Shown in pieces: positions 30,818 to 39,882 of a stretch of 64,000 nucleotides of DNA. How positions within the stretch are numbered: position 1 is the stretch's first letter; each line of letters opens with the position of its first letter. Below the pieces are notes generated by a model. That model did no database searches and was not told where the DNA came from. It saw only the letters and a list, made by a program, of their open reading frames with translations. The DNA comes from Methylacidimicrobium sp. B4. GTDB lineage: Bacteria > Verrucomicrobiota > Verrucomicrobiia > Methylacidiphilales > Methylacidiphilaceae. Where the stretch lies: NCBI RefSeq assembly GCF_017310545.1, contig NZ_CP066203.1, positions 2,232,001-2,296,000 on the forward strand, in the 5' to 3' direction. The position numbers were made by a program, and so were the translations under genes.

Positions 30818-33202
30818 ATGGGTTCGACGGGTCTGATCCAGGTGCGAAAATCGCGCGCATTCCGTCGGCTGGGCCGTTTGCTCTTCCTTTCGGCGTTGTG
30901 CCTTTGTTGGATCGGGCGGACCGAGTCGGCCTGGTCGGCGGCCGCAGCGCAAGATTCCGGGGAGCCGCTCGAGCTGCTTCCCCAAGCGGAGGTGCAGTTC
31001 GATCAGGGAGTGGTGCTCTATCGCGACCATCGCTACTCCGAAGCGCTGCGCCTCCTTTCCGAGGCGCTGCCTTCCCTGACCCCACTAAAGAAGGAGGAGG
31101 CCCTCTTCGACATCGGCGAATGCTATCGCTCGCTGGGCCGCACCAAGGATGCTCTCTCGGTCTACCGGACGCTCACGCAAAGCAACCCGAAGAGCCTCTA
31201 TGCTCCGGCCGCCTGGTTCTGGCAGGGCAAGCTCCTGATGGAGCAAGGGCATTATGGAGAAGCGATCCCGCTTCTTCAGCTGGCGATCGATCGGGGAGTC
31301 GGAGAGACCTCCGAAACGGCTCGTTACCTCATGGCCCTCTCGGAGTTTCACATCGGAAACGAAACCGCCGGATCCGAGCAGCTCCGGATGGTGGCTTCCG
31401 GGTCGTCCCCCTACCGTGGGGAGGCGACTCGGCTGCTCGCGGTCTACCTCGAAAAGAAGCGGGACTGGGCGAGCGCGCTCCATTATTGGCGAACCCTGGC
31501 GGAGCAGAGCAAGGAGTCGTCACAAAAGTGGCAGGCCACGGCGCGAGCGGGATGGGCGGCTCTGCGGGGCGGCGATGCAAAAACCGCCGAAGAGCTCTTT
31601 CGCCGGTGTCTCAGTCCGGCCGTTCCCGCCGAATGGCAAAACCTGGCTTATGAGGGGCAATTCGAAGAGGCCCTTTTGCAAAAGCGCTTTGAAGAGGCCT
31701 TGACGTTCCTCCAGTCCCATGCGGCGCGCTTCTCCCAGGAGCGAAAGGTCGGCTTGTTTTTGAAGCTGGGAAATGGCGCCCTGCAGGCGGGTGAGCCAGG
31801 GATCGCCTTGCCGGTGTTCGAACAGTGTCTTTCCCTGAACCCGGCCGCACCCGCGATGGCCGAAGCCGCCTATGGAAGGCTGGTCGCCCTGGCAGCACTC
31901 AACCAGAAGGGAGTTCTCGATGAGGCGAACGCCTATCTCGACCGATTCGGCCCGTCGAGCCCCTACGCGCTCCGTGTCCGTTTCATCCAGGCGCAGGCGC
32001 TTTCGGCGCGGGGTCGCTTTGCTGACGCCCTGCCGCTTTGGGAGTCTCTGGTCTCTCAAAAGCCGGAGGGGGTTTCCCGCTCGTCCGCGCTCCTGGGACT
32101 CGGCCGAGCCTACTTCGAGTGCGGGAGGTGGAAGGATGCGGCGGAGATCCTGGAAAAGCTTGGCACGGAATGCCCGGCGGCCCCAGAGCTCTTGACCGCT
32201 CGGATGACCGAAGGCGCGGCCTGGGACAAGGCCGGAAACTTCGCCAAGGCCCTCGAAGCCTGGAAGCAGGTGCTCGACCTGGCTCCCCAGGGTTCCCCGG
32301 AACGGGAGGCCGCCTTGGCCCAGACGGCCTTGCTCGCCAGGCAGATGAAGCAGCCCGAAGAGATGGAGCGGGCGTTTCGAGCGCTCGCGGAGGAATACCC
32401 CAAGGCCAAGCTTCGCCCCCTCGGCTGCCTGCTGCTCGGGCAGTCCGAGCTCGGAGAAAAGAGATACGCTGAGGCGGAAAAGCATCTCCTGGAGGCGAGG
32501 GAAGGAGAACCGACGCAATTCTTTGGCCCGGCAACGACGATGCTGGTCTGGGTTGCTTACAGCGAGAAGGACTTGGAGAAGACCAGCCGCTACTTGGCGG
32601 AGCTCGAGGAAAAGGCCCCGTCGGCCGCCGAGCAGCTTCCCGCCGCTCTCTACTATTGGGTGGGCCTCTCGTGGGCGAAGGAGAACCAGCTGACTTCGGC
32701 CAAGAACGCGCTCCAGAAGGTTTGCGCGCGAACGGATGCCGGTCAATATCGAGTGTCGGCCTACTGGGAATTGGCCGAGGTCGAGCGGAAGCTGCATGAG
32801 TGGCCTGGTGCCATGCAGTGCTATCAGGAATTCCGCAAGCTCGACCCGGGTGGTGCGGACAATAGCCCGGTGCTCTTGGGATTTGCGGAAGCCGAGACGG
32901 GCGCGGGAGAGTATGCTTCTGCACAGAAGCATCTGGAGCAGGTGCTGCTGCAGGAACCCGAGGGACGGCGGAACGCGGAAGCGCGCATGCTCCTCGGAAA
33001 CCTCTATTGGGCCCAAAAAAACTATGCCGAAGCCGCCAAGACATACAGTACGCTTAGCCTCATCTACCAGGACGACGAGATTACTCCGCGAGCCATGGAC
33101 AAGGCCGCTTCGTGCTTTGCGCTGTCGGGAGACGAGGCCCAGGCCGCCAATTGGCGGAGACGCCTGAAGGAAAAGTACCCGGATTTTAAGCCCGATGCCT
33201 GA
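30818..33202 (+). CDS. TPR-repeat periplasmic/envelope protein
   Basis: A 794-residue protein made almost wholly of TPR-like helical pairs, for example AEVQFDQGVVLYRDHRYSEALRLL and the C-terminal LGNLYWAQKNYAEAAKTYSTL. The signal segment (RRLGRLLFLSALCLCWIG, residues 15-32) points to export. I chose ATG 30818 because the frame upstream lacks signal or repeats and AGGAAAGG precedes it. It lies between exbD and the TM-OmpA gene and overlaps the latter by eight bases. It may scaffold the complex, like YbgF/CpoB in Tol-Pal, though it is much larger. Confidence 0.85.
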   Translation: MGSTGLIQVRKSRAFRRLGRLLFLSALCLCWIGRTESAWSAAAAQDSGEPLELLPQAEVQFDQGVVLYRDHRYSEALRLLSEALPSLTPLKKEEALFDIGECYRSLGRTKDALSVYRTLTQSNPKSLYAPAAWFWQGKLLMEQGHYGEAIPLLQLAIDRGVGETSETARYLMALSEFHIGNETAGSEQLRMVASGSSPYRGEATRLLAVYLEKKRDWASALHYWRTLAEQSKESSQKWQATARAGWAALRGGDAKTAEELFRRCLSPAVPAEWQNLAYEGQFEEALLQKRFEEALTFLQSHAARFSQERKVGLFLKLGNGALQAGEPGIALPVFEQCLSLNPAAPAMAEAAYGRLVALAALNQKGVLDEANAYLDRFGPSSPYALRVRFIQAQALSARGRFADALPLWESLVSQKPEGVSRSSALLGLGRAYFECGRWKDAAEILEKLGTECPAAPELLTARMTEGAAWDKAGNFAKALEAWKQVLDLAPQGSPEREAALAQTALLARQMKQPEEMERAFRALAEEYPKAKLRPLGCLLLGQSELGEKRYAEAEKHLLEAREGEPTQFFGPATTMLVWVAYSEKDLEKTSRYLAELEEKAPSAAEQLPAALYYWVGLSWAKENQLTSAKNALQKVCARTDAGQYRVSAYWELAEVERKLHEWPGAMQCYQEFRKLDPGGADNSPVLLGFAEAETGAGEYASAQKHLEQVLLQEPEGRRNAEARMLLGNLYWAQKNYAEAAKTYSTLSLIYQDDEITPRAMDKAASCFALSGDEAQAANWRRRLKEKYPDFKPDA

Positions 33203-34214
33203 ACCGATCATTGACTCGAGCGAGCATCAAGGGAAGATCGCTCTCATCGCTCTGCTCCTCTCCCTCCTCGTGCATGTCGCGATCTTGGGGGTTGTGGGTC
33301 CGCTCCATGTGAGAGGGAGGATGGCCCTCGCATCCCAGGCCAAGGAGATGTCGCGTACCTTTCACCTGAGACGGGCGGAATTGCCGAACTCTCTTTTCCA
33401 GGCTCGCGCCCAGTCGAGCACCCCCACCATGGCTCCGGTCCCTAACCTGGAGGCTCCCACGGAGGTCAAGGGGGAGGAGGCGATCGTGCAAAAGCTGGCG
33501 CAGGAAAATCCCGTTCGCGTCCCGCTTCCCGATACGACTCCCGGAGGGGCCCCGGAAGTGGCGGTGCTGGCTCCGACGCCGCCGAGCGAAACGAGCCCCT
33601 ATCTGCCGGATATGCGAGCCGAGGTGGAAAGCGCGACCTCCCAGACCAACGTCGGTCCTGCGGCCCCGGGTGCGCCGAACGACGCCATCGTTCTCCCCTC
33701 CGGGATCGGGCCGAATCCGCGGCCCGGCGCAAGTGCCGTGGGGCAGGCGGGAACCCATCCGGAAGAAGCGGCCGGGGGAGAGGGCCTGCCGGGAGCGGAC
33801 GATGTTCAAAGCCAATTCCGGGCCGCCGCCAACTTCGATCCGCGCATCCCTCAGCCGATCATGGTGCGGCTTCCCAGCGATATCTTGTTCGATTTCGACT
33901 CCTACCAGTTGCGTCCGGACGCGGAGCCGCTCCTCGCTCAAGTAGCCGAGATCTTGAAGCGTTATGGCCGTGCCGATGTCGAGATCGGCGGCCACACCGA
34001 TACCTTCGGGGATGACCAGTACAATGTGAAGCTGAGCCAACAGCGCGCCGAATCCGTGCAGCGCTGGTTCGAGCAGCGCTTGCCCGGAGAGCGGCTCGCC
34101 TTTCACGCGACTGGCTACGGACGCCGCAGGCCGATCGTCAACCCGCGAGGGACAATCGAGGAGCAGGCGAAGAATCGCCGCGTCGAGATCGTGATCCGGG
34201 CTCTCTCCCAGTGA
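33195..34214 (+). CDS. Inner-membrane-anchored OmpA-domain protein (TonB/TolA-MotB hybrid layout)
   Basis: A 339-residue protein with a single N-terminal transmembrane helix (IALIALLLSLLVHVAILGVV, residues 15-34). A Pro/Ala-rich periplasmic linker (about residues 70-215) follows, then a C-terminal OmpA peptidoglycan-binding domain: ILFDFDSYQLRPDAEPLL, GHTDTFGDDQYN, LSQQRAESV, RRVEIVI. The N-terminus resembles TonB/TolA, but the C-terminus is that of Pal/MotB rather than TonB. With ExbB and ExbD upstream it would couple the proton gradient to peptidoglycan. Confidence 0.88.
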   Translation: MPEPIIDSSEHQGKIALIALLLSLLVHVAILGVVGPLHVRGRMALASQAKEMSRTFHLRRAELPNSLFQARAQSSTPTMAPVPNLEAPTEVKGEEAIVQKLAQENPVRVPLPDTTPGGAPEVAVLAPTPPSETSPYLPDMRAEVESATSQTNVGPAAPGAPNDAIVLPSGIGPNPRPGASAVGQAGTHPEEAAGGEGLPGADDVQSQFRAAANFDPRIPQPIMVRLPSDILFDFDSYQLRPDAEPLLAQVAEILKRYGRADVEIGGHTDTFGDDQYNVKLSQQRAESVQRWFEQRLPGERLAFHATGYGRRRPIVNPRGTIEEQAKNRRVEIVIRALSQ

Positions 34215-34261
34215 GGTGTGGCTCCGCTGGTGGAGCAAGGGGAGGGGCTTTCTCGCTCGGA

Positions 34262-34657
34262 TCAAGCGCGCGAGGCCGCTTCCAGTTGCGCCTGGATTGC
34301 TTTGGTGAGCGGAGGATTGACGCGCCAGCCGCCCGATACGTGAATGATGGCGCCATCGTAGCTCTGCTGAAAGATCCGGCCGTTTTGAAACCGGACCATC
34401 ACGGTGACGTGGACGCCCGCTTCCTCTTGATTGGTCCAAGGGTTGATCGTGGGCATCTCTACTTCATTGACCGTGATTTCGTCCTGGGTGATCCGATACT
34501 TTCTCTTGGCCTCGGCAGAGAAGAGGTCGTGCTCGAAGGCCTTCCGAGCGTTTTTCTTCCCTGGTCCCGTCAACGAGCCGTACTGCCAGAGATAGACCGC
34601 CTGGTCGCAGCCCGCAAATACGGGGACGAGCAAGAGAAGAAGGAGATAGCGTCGCAT
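34262..34657 (-). CDS. Small predicted lipoprotein of unknown function
   Basis: A 131-residue protein from ATG 34657, with AAAGGA upstream. The N-terminus MRRYLLLLLLVPVFAGC is a clear lipoprotein signal with the lipobox Cys at residue 17. The mature part is mixed alpha/beta and includes VHVTVMVRFQNGRIFQQSYDG. I do not recognise the family. It lies between the convergent OmpA gene and malQ, and follows malQ on the same strand. Confidence 0.75.
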   Translation of the reverse strand: MRRYLLLLLLVPVFAGCDQAVYLWQYGSLTGPGKKNARKAFEHDLFSAEAKRKYRITQDEITVNEVEMPTINPWTNQEEAGVHVTVMVRFQNGRIFQQSYDGAIIHVSGGWRVNPPLTKAIQAQLEAASRA

Positions 34658-34704
34658 ACGGCCATCCTTTCTGCCAGGGCGCAGGGAAAAAAGCGAGTCC
34701 CCTC

Positions 34705-36399
34705 TTAGCCGCCCCATCGGCTCGGGCCTCGACCGCTCGCGCCCACCAGAGCCCGAAAGGAGGAGAGAAGCCCGGCAAACGGGGGGAGCTGCCGGTAGTC
34801 CGGCAGAGGGCGCGGGAGGCGCGCAATCCAGTTCCGATCCGCCCCCGGCTGGTTGAACCGGGTTTCGATTCCCAACAGATCGCTCACCAGGATGGATGCC
34901 ATCCAGCTCGGAGCGTCGAGCAAGACCTGGAGCATGCGGAGGTGGAGATCTCGGGAAAACTCCCGTGGAGGCGTCTCCGGGTTCCAACCCAGGAAGGTCA
35001 TGAGCCGTTGCAGCTCGAGCCAGGCGTCATGGCCGCTGGGGCCGAGCCAGCGCTCGACCAGGCCCCGGTAGATGCAGGCGATCGGGGGGTGGTCGTGGGT
35101 CGCGTAGGTCGCTACACTCAAGTGGGGATAGGTCGAGGCGGGCAGGTAGGAGTGATCTTCCGCCCGCTCGAACAGGGGAATCTTGAACCCGGGGATCCCG
35201 AGCTCGCTCAAGGCGGGGCGCACATAGTAGGGAACGAATCCCAGATCCTCCGCGATCACTGCGGCGTTCCCGGTCTCCTCGAGGAGCCGGGTCAGGAGCA
35301 GGACCCCTCGCGCCTCATTGCGGGCCGCATCTTCGGCATTCTCGTCGGATGCGGGAATGAAATGGGGCAACCTTCCGCCGGTCCTCTCCTTCGCCTCTTC
35401 CTGGGTCACCGGGAGAAAGTTCGAGTTTTCTTCCGGCTTCCAGGGAAAGGCGTAGATCCGGAAAAAGCCGAGAACATGATCGATGCGGAAGCCATGAAAG
35501 ATCTCGAGCGTTCGAGCGATGCGCTGCTTCCACCAGGCGAAGTTCTCCGCCTCATGTCGGTCCCAGAAGTAGAGCGGGATTCCCCAATTCTGGCCCCACT
35601 TCTGGGTGAACGCATCGGACTGGAAAAACTTCTCCGGCGGCGCGCCTCCGCACCAGCTCGTGTCGAAAAGGGGTGGGTTGGTCCAGACATCCGATCCGTA
35701 GCGGCTGATCCCAAAAGGGATGTCTCCCATGAGCCGGACTCCGCGCCAAGCCGCGTACGTCCGCACCGCCTTCCACTGCCGGTAACCGATCCACTGGACG
35801 AATGCGTAAAAGGAGCGTTTCCGCAAAAGCTCCCGCGGGCGCTCCGTGCGGAGCCAGGTAAGAGCGCTCCGGTAGTGGGCGATTTCGGCCGGCCACCGAT
35901 CCCACCGAGGATCCCCTCCTTGCTGCTCCAGGAGGGCTCGAAAGAGGGAATATCCCTTGAGCCAGGAAGCGTGGCCTCGGCAGAACGCCTGAAACTCCCC
36001 CCAACCCGGCGGCCGCTGCTCCCAAAAGCGCGCATAGGCACGTTCCAGCAGTGTCTTCTTCCGCTCCTTGACCTGCGGATAGTCGATGACATCCTCTTCG
36101 GCACCCTCCTCTAACCAGTCCTTCGGGATGTCTTCCGCCTCCAGGCCGGGGACCTCCTCGGGCTCCAAGGAGAAGAGAGAGGGTTCGAGGGCGATCGAGC
36201 TGATCGCATTGTAGGGGCTGTTGTCCCCGCTCGTCTCGTTGATCGGAAGGAGCTGGAGCCAGTGGATGCCGTGCTCCGCGCAGAAGTCGATCGCGTCACG
36301 GACCGCCCGGGCATCCCCGATTCCGAGATCTCCCGGTCGCCGCAGGGCGGAGACCGGCATCAGCAGGCCGACGACTCGTTCCGAAGGCTCGATCCGCAC
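34705..36399 (-). CDS. malQ: 4-alpha-glucanotransferase (amylomaltase, GH77)
   Basis: Disproportionating enzyme of glycogen/maltodextrin metabolism. It has 564 residues of the DPE1 type. Motifs in order: LGIGDARAVRDAIDFCAEHG with WLQLLPINETS, the nucleophile region GFRIDHVLGFFRIYAFP, the acid/base AEDLGFVP, and YATHDHPPIA. It follows midA on the same strand after only three bases. Confidence 0.94.
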   Translation of the reverse strand: MRIEPSERVVGLLMPVSALRRPGDLGIGDARAVRDAIDFCAEHGIHWLQLLPINETSGDNSPYNAISSIALEPSLFSLEPEEVPGLEAEDIPKDWLEEGAEEDVIDYPQVKERKKTLLERAYARFWEQRPPGWGEFQAFCRGHASWLKGYSLFRALLEQQGGDPRWDRWPAEIAHYRSALTWLRTERPRELLRKRSFYAFVQWIGYRQWKAVRTYAAWRGVRLMGDIPFGISRYGSDVWTNPPLFDTSWCGGAPPEKFFQSDAFTQKWGQNWGIPLYFWDRHEAENFAWWKQRIARTLEIFHGFRIDHVLGFFRIYAFPWKPEENSNFLPVTQEEAKERTGGRLPHFIPASDENAEDAARNEARGVLLLTRLLEETGNAAVIAEDLGFVPYYVRPALSELGIPGFKIPLFERAEDHSYLPASTYPHLSVATYATHDHPPIACIYRGLVERWLGPSGHDAWLELQRLMTFLGWNPETPPREFSRDLHLRMLQVLLDAPSWMASILVSDLLGIETRFNQPGADRNWIARLPRPLPDYRQLPPFAGLLSSFRALVGASGRGPSRWGG

Positions 36400-36402
36400 G
36401 CT

Positions 36403-37596
36403 CTATTGGTACCGGGGGATGGGCCGGGGGGACAAGAACCAAGCGAGGTCGCCAGGAACCCGAGCGAAGCGCAGGCCGGAGAGGGAAGACGGATCGTCGA
36501 CCCCTTTGGACTGGATCAGCACCTGGTGGGTCCTTCCAAGGAAGCCGGGATGGGCGAGCGTCTGGAATCCCCCCACCGTCAAACCGTCGGGCAGCCTTCC
36601 TTCAGACCGTTGGGCGAGCGCGGCGAGAATCCCGACGAAGAAATGGTGCTGGTCGATGAACGCCAGGCTCTGCAATCCGGCTTCGCGTCCGCTCTGCTCG
36701 AGCACCCGGAAGTCGACGTGCGCAGTGAGATCCTGCTCTCCGGGGTTGGCGAGGAGATCTTCCGCCCACCGGTGGCGACGATAGGCCCGTAGAGTTCCGC
36801 CGGACCTCCCGGGAGAGAAGCGCTCCTCCGGGGTCAAGCCATAGTCGAAGGTAAAGACCAGGCCGCGCTCGAGTAGCCTCCCTACCCGGCGCATCCAGGA
36901 CGGAGCGTCGGGGCTCACCTCGACGACCCAGCCCTCGGGAAGATCGGGTGGCGGCTCCCCAAGAGGATCGCTCCAGGGGCTTGCGCCGCGCAGGGGTTGC
37001 TCTTCGAGCCGGAGGTGTCCATCCTGGAGAGTCACGCAACTCTCCATCCAGCCGGTTCCCCGGCGGACGAGCCGACGGACCGGAAAGCTGTCCACCAGCT
37101 CGTTGGACAAGAAGATGCCGACGATCCTTTCCGTCTCGTCCCAGGAATCGACCCAGCGAAAGCGATCGGCGAGCTGGGCCTTGCTCACCCGCTCCTGCTG
37201 CTCTTGGCGGGCGCGGGCTCTGGGCTCGACGATGGTGTAGCGAAGCCGTCCCGCAAGATCCGGGTCTCGCCGCTGGAGAGAATCGACCAGGTCGCAGGCG
37301 AGCCAGCCCGCCCCGGCTCCTTGCTCCCAGAGATCGATCGTCTCCGGCCCTCCCAGCAGGGACCAAACCTCGACGACCGTTTCGGCAAAGAGACGGCCGA
37401 AGGCTGGCCCGGCGCTCGGCCCGGTATAGTAGTCCCCGCGTCTTCCGATCCCCAGGGAAGGGGCTCGCGCATAATACCCGTGCTCCGGGTGGTAGAGGGC
37501 GATCTCCATGAAGCGGCTGAAGGGGATCGAGCCCTCTTGCGCCAGAAGCGCGCGCAGCAGTGCGGCCAGTGGTGTCTCGCCTTCCGGAATTGGCAT
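36403..37596 (-). CDS. SAM-dependent methyltransferase, MidA/NDUFAF7 family
   Basis: A 397-residue protein with the family N-terminus GSIPFSRFMEIALYHPEHGYY, then GDYYTGPSAGPAFGRLFAE, the SAM-binding LWEQGAGAGWLA, IFLSNELVDSFPV and VFTFDYG. In mitochondria the homologue methylates an arginine of complex I NDUFS2; bacterial substrates are not established. ATG 37596 has GGAAGG nine bases upstream; ATGs at 37605 and 37614 are alternatives. It lies between cbpM and malQ. Confidence 0.88.
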   Translation of the reverse strand: MPIPEGETPLAALLRALLAQEGSIPFSRFMEIALYHPEHGYYARAPSLGIGRRGDYYTGPSAGPAFGRLFAETVVEVWSLLGGPETIDLWEQGAGAGWLACDLVDSLQRRDPDLAGRLRYTIVEPRARARQEQQERVSKAQLADRFRWVDSWDETERIVGIFLSNELVDSFPVRRLVRRGTGWMESCVTLQDGHLRLEEQPLRGASPWSDPLGEPPPDLPEGWVVEVSPDAPSWMRRVGRLLERGLVFTFDYGLTPEERFSPGRSGGTLRAYRRHRWAEDLLANPGEQDLTAHVDFRVLEQSGREAGLQSLAFIDQHHFFVGILAALAQRSEGRLPDGLTVGGFQTLAHPGFLGRTHQVLIQSKGVDDPSSLSGLRFARVPGDLAWFLSPRPIPRYQ

Positions 37597-37601
37597 CCCC
37601 C

Positions 37602-37898
37602 TCATCCTTCCCATGAGCGCAAGGCCTGGGCGAAAAGACGGAGCGCTCTCAGGGAAAGACCGTAATCCCTTCGGAGCTGCTCCAGCCGCCTGAGGAGGAA
37701 GAGCGCATCGTCATCGAAGCGGGGGCCTTGTTCCTCTTCCCCTTCCGCGCAGAGAAGCCCGAGCCTCCAGTAGCAGAGAACCATCTCCGGATGGACCCTG
37801 GCGAGCTCGGCCAGGGACGATGCCGAATATCTCGGCCCAGCGCTTCGGTAAGGAACCAGCTCGACCGACGGCGTACGATCCCTTTCGGGCGATCCCAT
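37602..37898 (-). CDS. cbpM: CbpM-like chaperone modulator
   Basis: A 98-residue protein following the DnaJ-like gene after 24 bases, with SYSASSLAEL-type N-terminal MerR-like helices (YSASSLAELARVHPEMVLCYW) and a helical C-terminus (LLRRLEQLRRDYGLSLRALRLF). This is the pattern of CbpM, which binds the J-domain of CbpA and inhibits it. The assignment rests on size, helix pattern and operon position more than on strong motif identity. GGAGG precedes the ATG. Confidence 0.7.
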   Translation of the reverse strand: MGSPERDRTPSVELVPYRSAGPRYSASSLAELARVHPEMVLCYWRLGLLCAEGEEEQGPRFDDDALFLLRRLEQLRRDYGLSLRALRLFAQALRSWEG

Positions 37899-37922
37899 GG
37901 CTCATCCTCCATTGACGAGGCT

Positions 37923-38891
37923 TCAACCGCCCTGGCCTGCTTCGGGATGCGAAGCCCGGGCCAGCTTTTCCCAAAGCTCCCTCTCTTGCGGGGTCGGAGC
38001 TTTCGGCATCCGGACGGCCAGCGTCACGTAGAGGTCACCCCGCCCTCCCTGCTTTCGCGGCAGCCCGAGCCCGGCCAGCCGGAACCTTTGGCCCGAGCTC
38101 GATCCCGGAGGAATCCGCAAGCGAACCCCGCCGGTCAGCGCCGGAATGTCGGCGTGCGTGCCCAGCGCGACGGACCAAGGGGGAAGCTCGAGCTCGTAGA
38201 GAAGGTCGCTTCCCTCGACGCGAAAATAGGGATGGCGGGCATAGCGGATTCGGAGGAAAAGATCGCCTGGGCGGCCGCCCGGCGGAGCGGGTTGCCCCTG
38301 GCCCGCCAGCCGGATCCGCTGCCCTTCCCGGACTCCGGCGGGGATGGAGACCTGATAGGTCTGCGAACGGAAGCCCGGCTTCCCGGGTTCCTGCCGACGG
38401 AGGTGGATTTCCTTGGAGGTCCCCTGCATCGCCTCCTCGAGCGTAATGGCCAGGTCCGCCTCCACGTCAGCCCCTGCGCGCGAAGCGCCCATTCCCGAAG
38501 AGCGACGGCGCCCGAAGAGAGAGCTGAGACCTCCCCCATCGGAGAAGAACGCTTCGAAGAAATCGCTGAAGCCCGTCCCTCCGACCTGGAAACCATATTC
38601 TTCCGGGGTCTGGGCCCACCGGGTTCCGCTTCTCCATTGCGGCGGCGGCTGAAATTCCTGGCCCTCTTCCCATGTCGAGCCGAGCTGGTCGTAGCGTTTT
38701 CGCTTCTCGGGATCGCCGAGGACCTCGTAGGCCTCGTTGATCTCGCGGAACTTGTCCTCGGCCTTCTTCTTATCCTTGGCCACGTCGGGATGGTATTGAC
38801 GCGCCAGCTTTCGGAATGCGGAGCGGATCTCGTCGGCGGAGGCACTCCGCGGCACGCCCAAGACCTTGTAGTAATCGCGAAATTCCATCAT
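37923..38891 (-). CDS. cbpA: DnaJ-class co-chaperone CbpA-like
   Basis: A 322-residue J-domain protein that stimulates DnaK. The J-domain (residues 1-70) contains [31 protein letters not shown] with the essential HPD. A Gly/Phe-rich region follows ([18 protein letters not shown]), then two C-terminal beta-domains without the zinc-finger CxxCxGxG repeats, which is the CbpA type. cbpM follows. It is divergent from the OGG-like gene with a 28-base gap. Confidence 0.92.
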   Translation of the reverse strand: MMEFRDYYKVLGVPRSASADEIRSAFRKLARQYHPDVAKDKKKAEDKFREINEAYEVLGDPEKRKRYDQLGSTWEEGQEFQPPPQWRSGTRWAQTPEEYGFQVGGTGFSDFFEAFFSDGGGLSSLFGRRRSSGMGASRAGADVEADLAITLEEAMQGTSKEIHLRRQEPGKPGFRSQTYQVSIPAGVREGQRIRLAGQGQPAPPGGRPGDLFLRIRYARHPYFRVEGSDLLYELELPPWSVALGTHADIPALTGGVRLRIPPGSSSGQRFRLAGLGLPRKQGGRGDLYVTLAVRMPKAPTPQERELWEKLARASHPEAGQGG

Positions 38892-38919
38892 TTCCCCTTA
38901 CAATCGGACGGAACACAAT

Positions 38920-39882
38920 ATGTCCAAAACCGACTCACACCCAATCGAGAAAATATCGGCGGAGGTGTCCGGCTCCGCCAGCGGTTGGCAGAGCTTGGGG
39001 AGGATCTCCCGCGCCGAAATCGACTGCGAGCGCTCCCTCTCGTGCGGACAAACCTTTTCCTGGGCCCGGTTGCACGACGGCTCGTGGATCGGGGTCGTTG
39101 GCACCGCCGCCTACCGGATCACTCCCGAAAAGGAGGACTACGCCATCGAAAGCCTCCGGGGAAGTCGGCAAGCCCTCCTCGACTACTTTGCCTCCTCCGT
39201 CGATTGGACTCGGGTGGCCCATGCTCTCCCCTCCGATCCTGTGCTCGCCTCCGCCTGGGTCGCCGGCCAGGGAATCCGCATCCTCGCTCAGGATCCCTGG
39301 GAGGCCTTGGCCAGCTTCCTCTGCTCGCCGGTCAAGCCGATCCCCGAGATCCGCCGGATCACCTGGATGCTTCGGGCGGAATGGGGAAGGCCCATTGCCG
39401 GGAGCCGCCTTTGCACCTTTCCGGCGCCGGAAGCGCTCGCCTCCGCCCCAGGGGAAGCGCTGCTGGCCCGCCGCTTGGGCTTCCGCGCCCGTTCCCTCCA
39501 AGCGGTTGCTCGTCTTCTCGCCGAAGACCCGGACTTCTTCCCTCGTCTTGGGACCCAGTCCACCGGGGAGGCCCGCGCCCACCTCTGCGAGCTGCCTGGC
39601 GTCGGGAGAAAGATCGCTGACTGCGTTCTCCTCTTCGGGCTCGGCAGGTATGATGCCTTTCCGATTGATATCTGGATGGAGCGGCTTCTTCGGAAGCTCT
39701 ACTTTGCCCATCGGAAAGAGGTATCGGCCCGGAGGATCGCGGAATTCGCCGCCGCGCATTTTGGTCCGTACGGGGGCTATGCGCAGCAGCTTCTCTATTT
39801 CTGGTACCGCCGATCGGCGGGCCGAAACCCCGCCCGGGAGCTGGCGCTGAGCCCGGAAGAGGAAGCGCAGCTCGGGCTTTAG
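38920..39882 (+). CDS. ogg: 8-oxoguanine DNA glycosylase, OGG1 type
   Basis: A base-excision repair glycosylase/AP lyase of 320 residues. The N-terminal half (EIDCERSLSCGQTFSWARL) matches OGG1-like proteins. The helix-hairpin-helix LCELPGVGRKIADCVLLFGL contains the catalytic Lys, and the partner Asp lies in AFPIDIWMERLL. This eukaryote-like OGG1 form occurs in scattered bacteria. Its 3' end overlaps the convergent aminotransferase gene by four bases. Confidence 0.9.
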   Translation: MSKTDSHPIEKISAEVSGSASGWQSLGRISRAEIDCERSLSCGQTFSWARLHDGSWIGVVGTAAYRITPEKEDYAIESLRGSRQALLDYFASSVDWTRVAHALPSDPVLASAWVAGQGIRILAQDPWEALASFLCSPVKPIPEIRRITWMLRAEWGRPIAGSRLCTFPAPEALASAPGEALLARRLGFRARSLQAVARLLAEDPDFFPRLGTQSTGEARAHLCELPGVGRKIADCVLLFGLGRYDAFPIDIWMERLLRKLYFAHRKEVSARRIAEFAAAHFGPYGGYAQQLLYFWYRRSAGRNPARELALSPEEEAQLGL

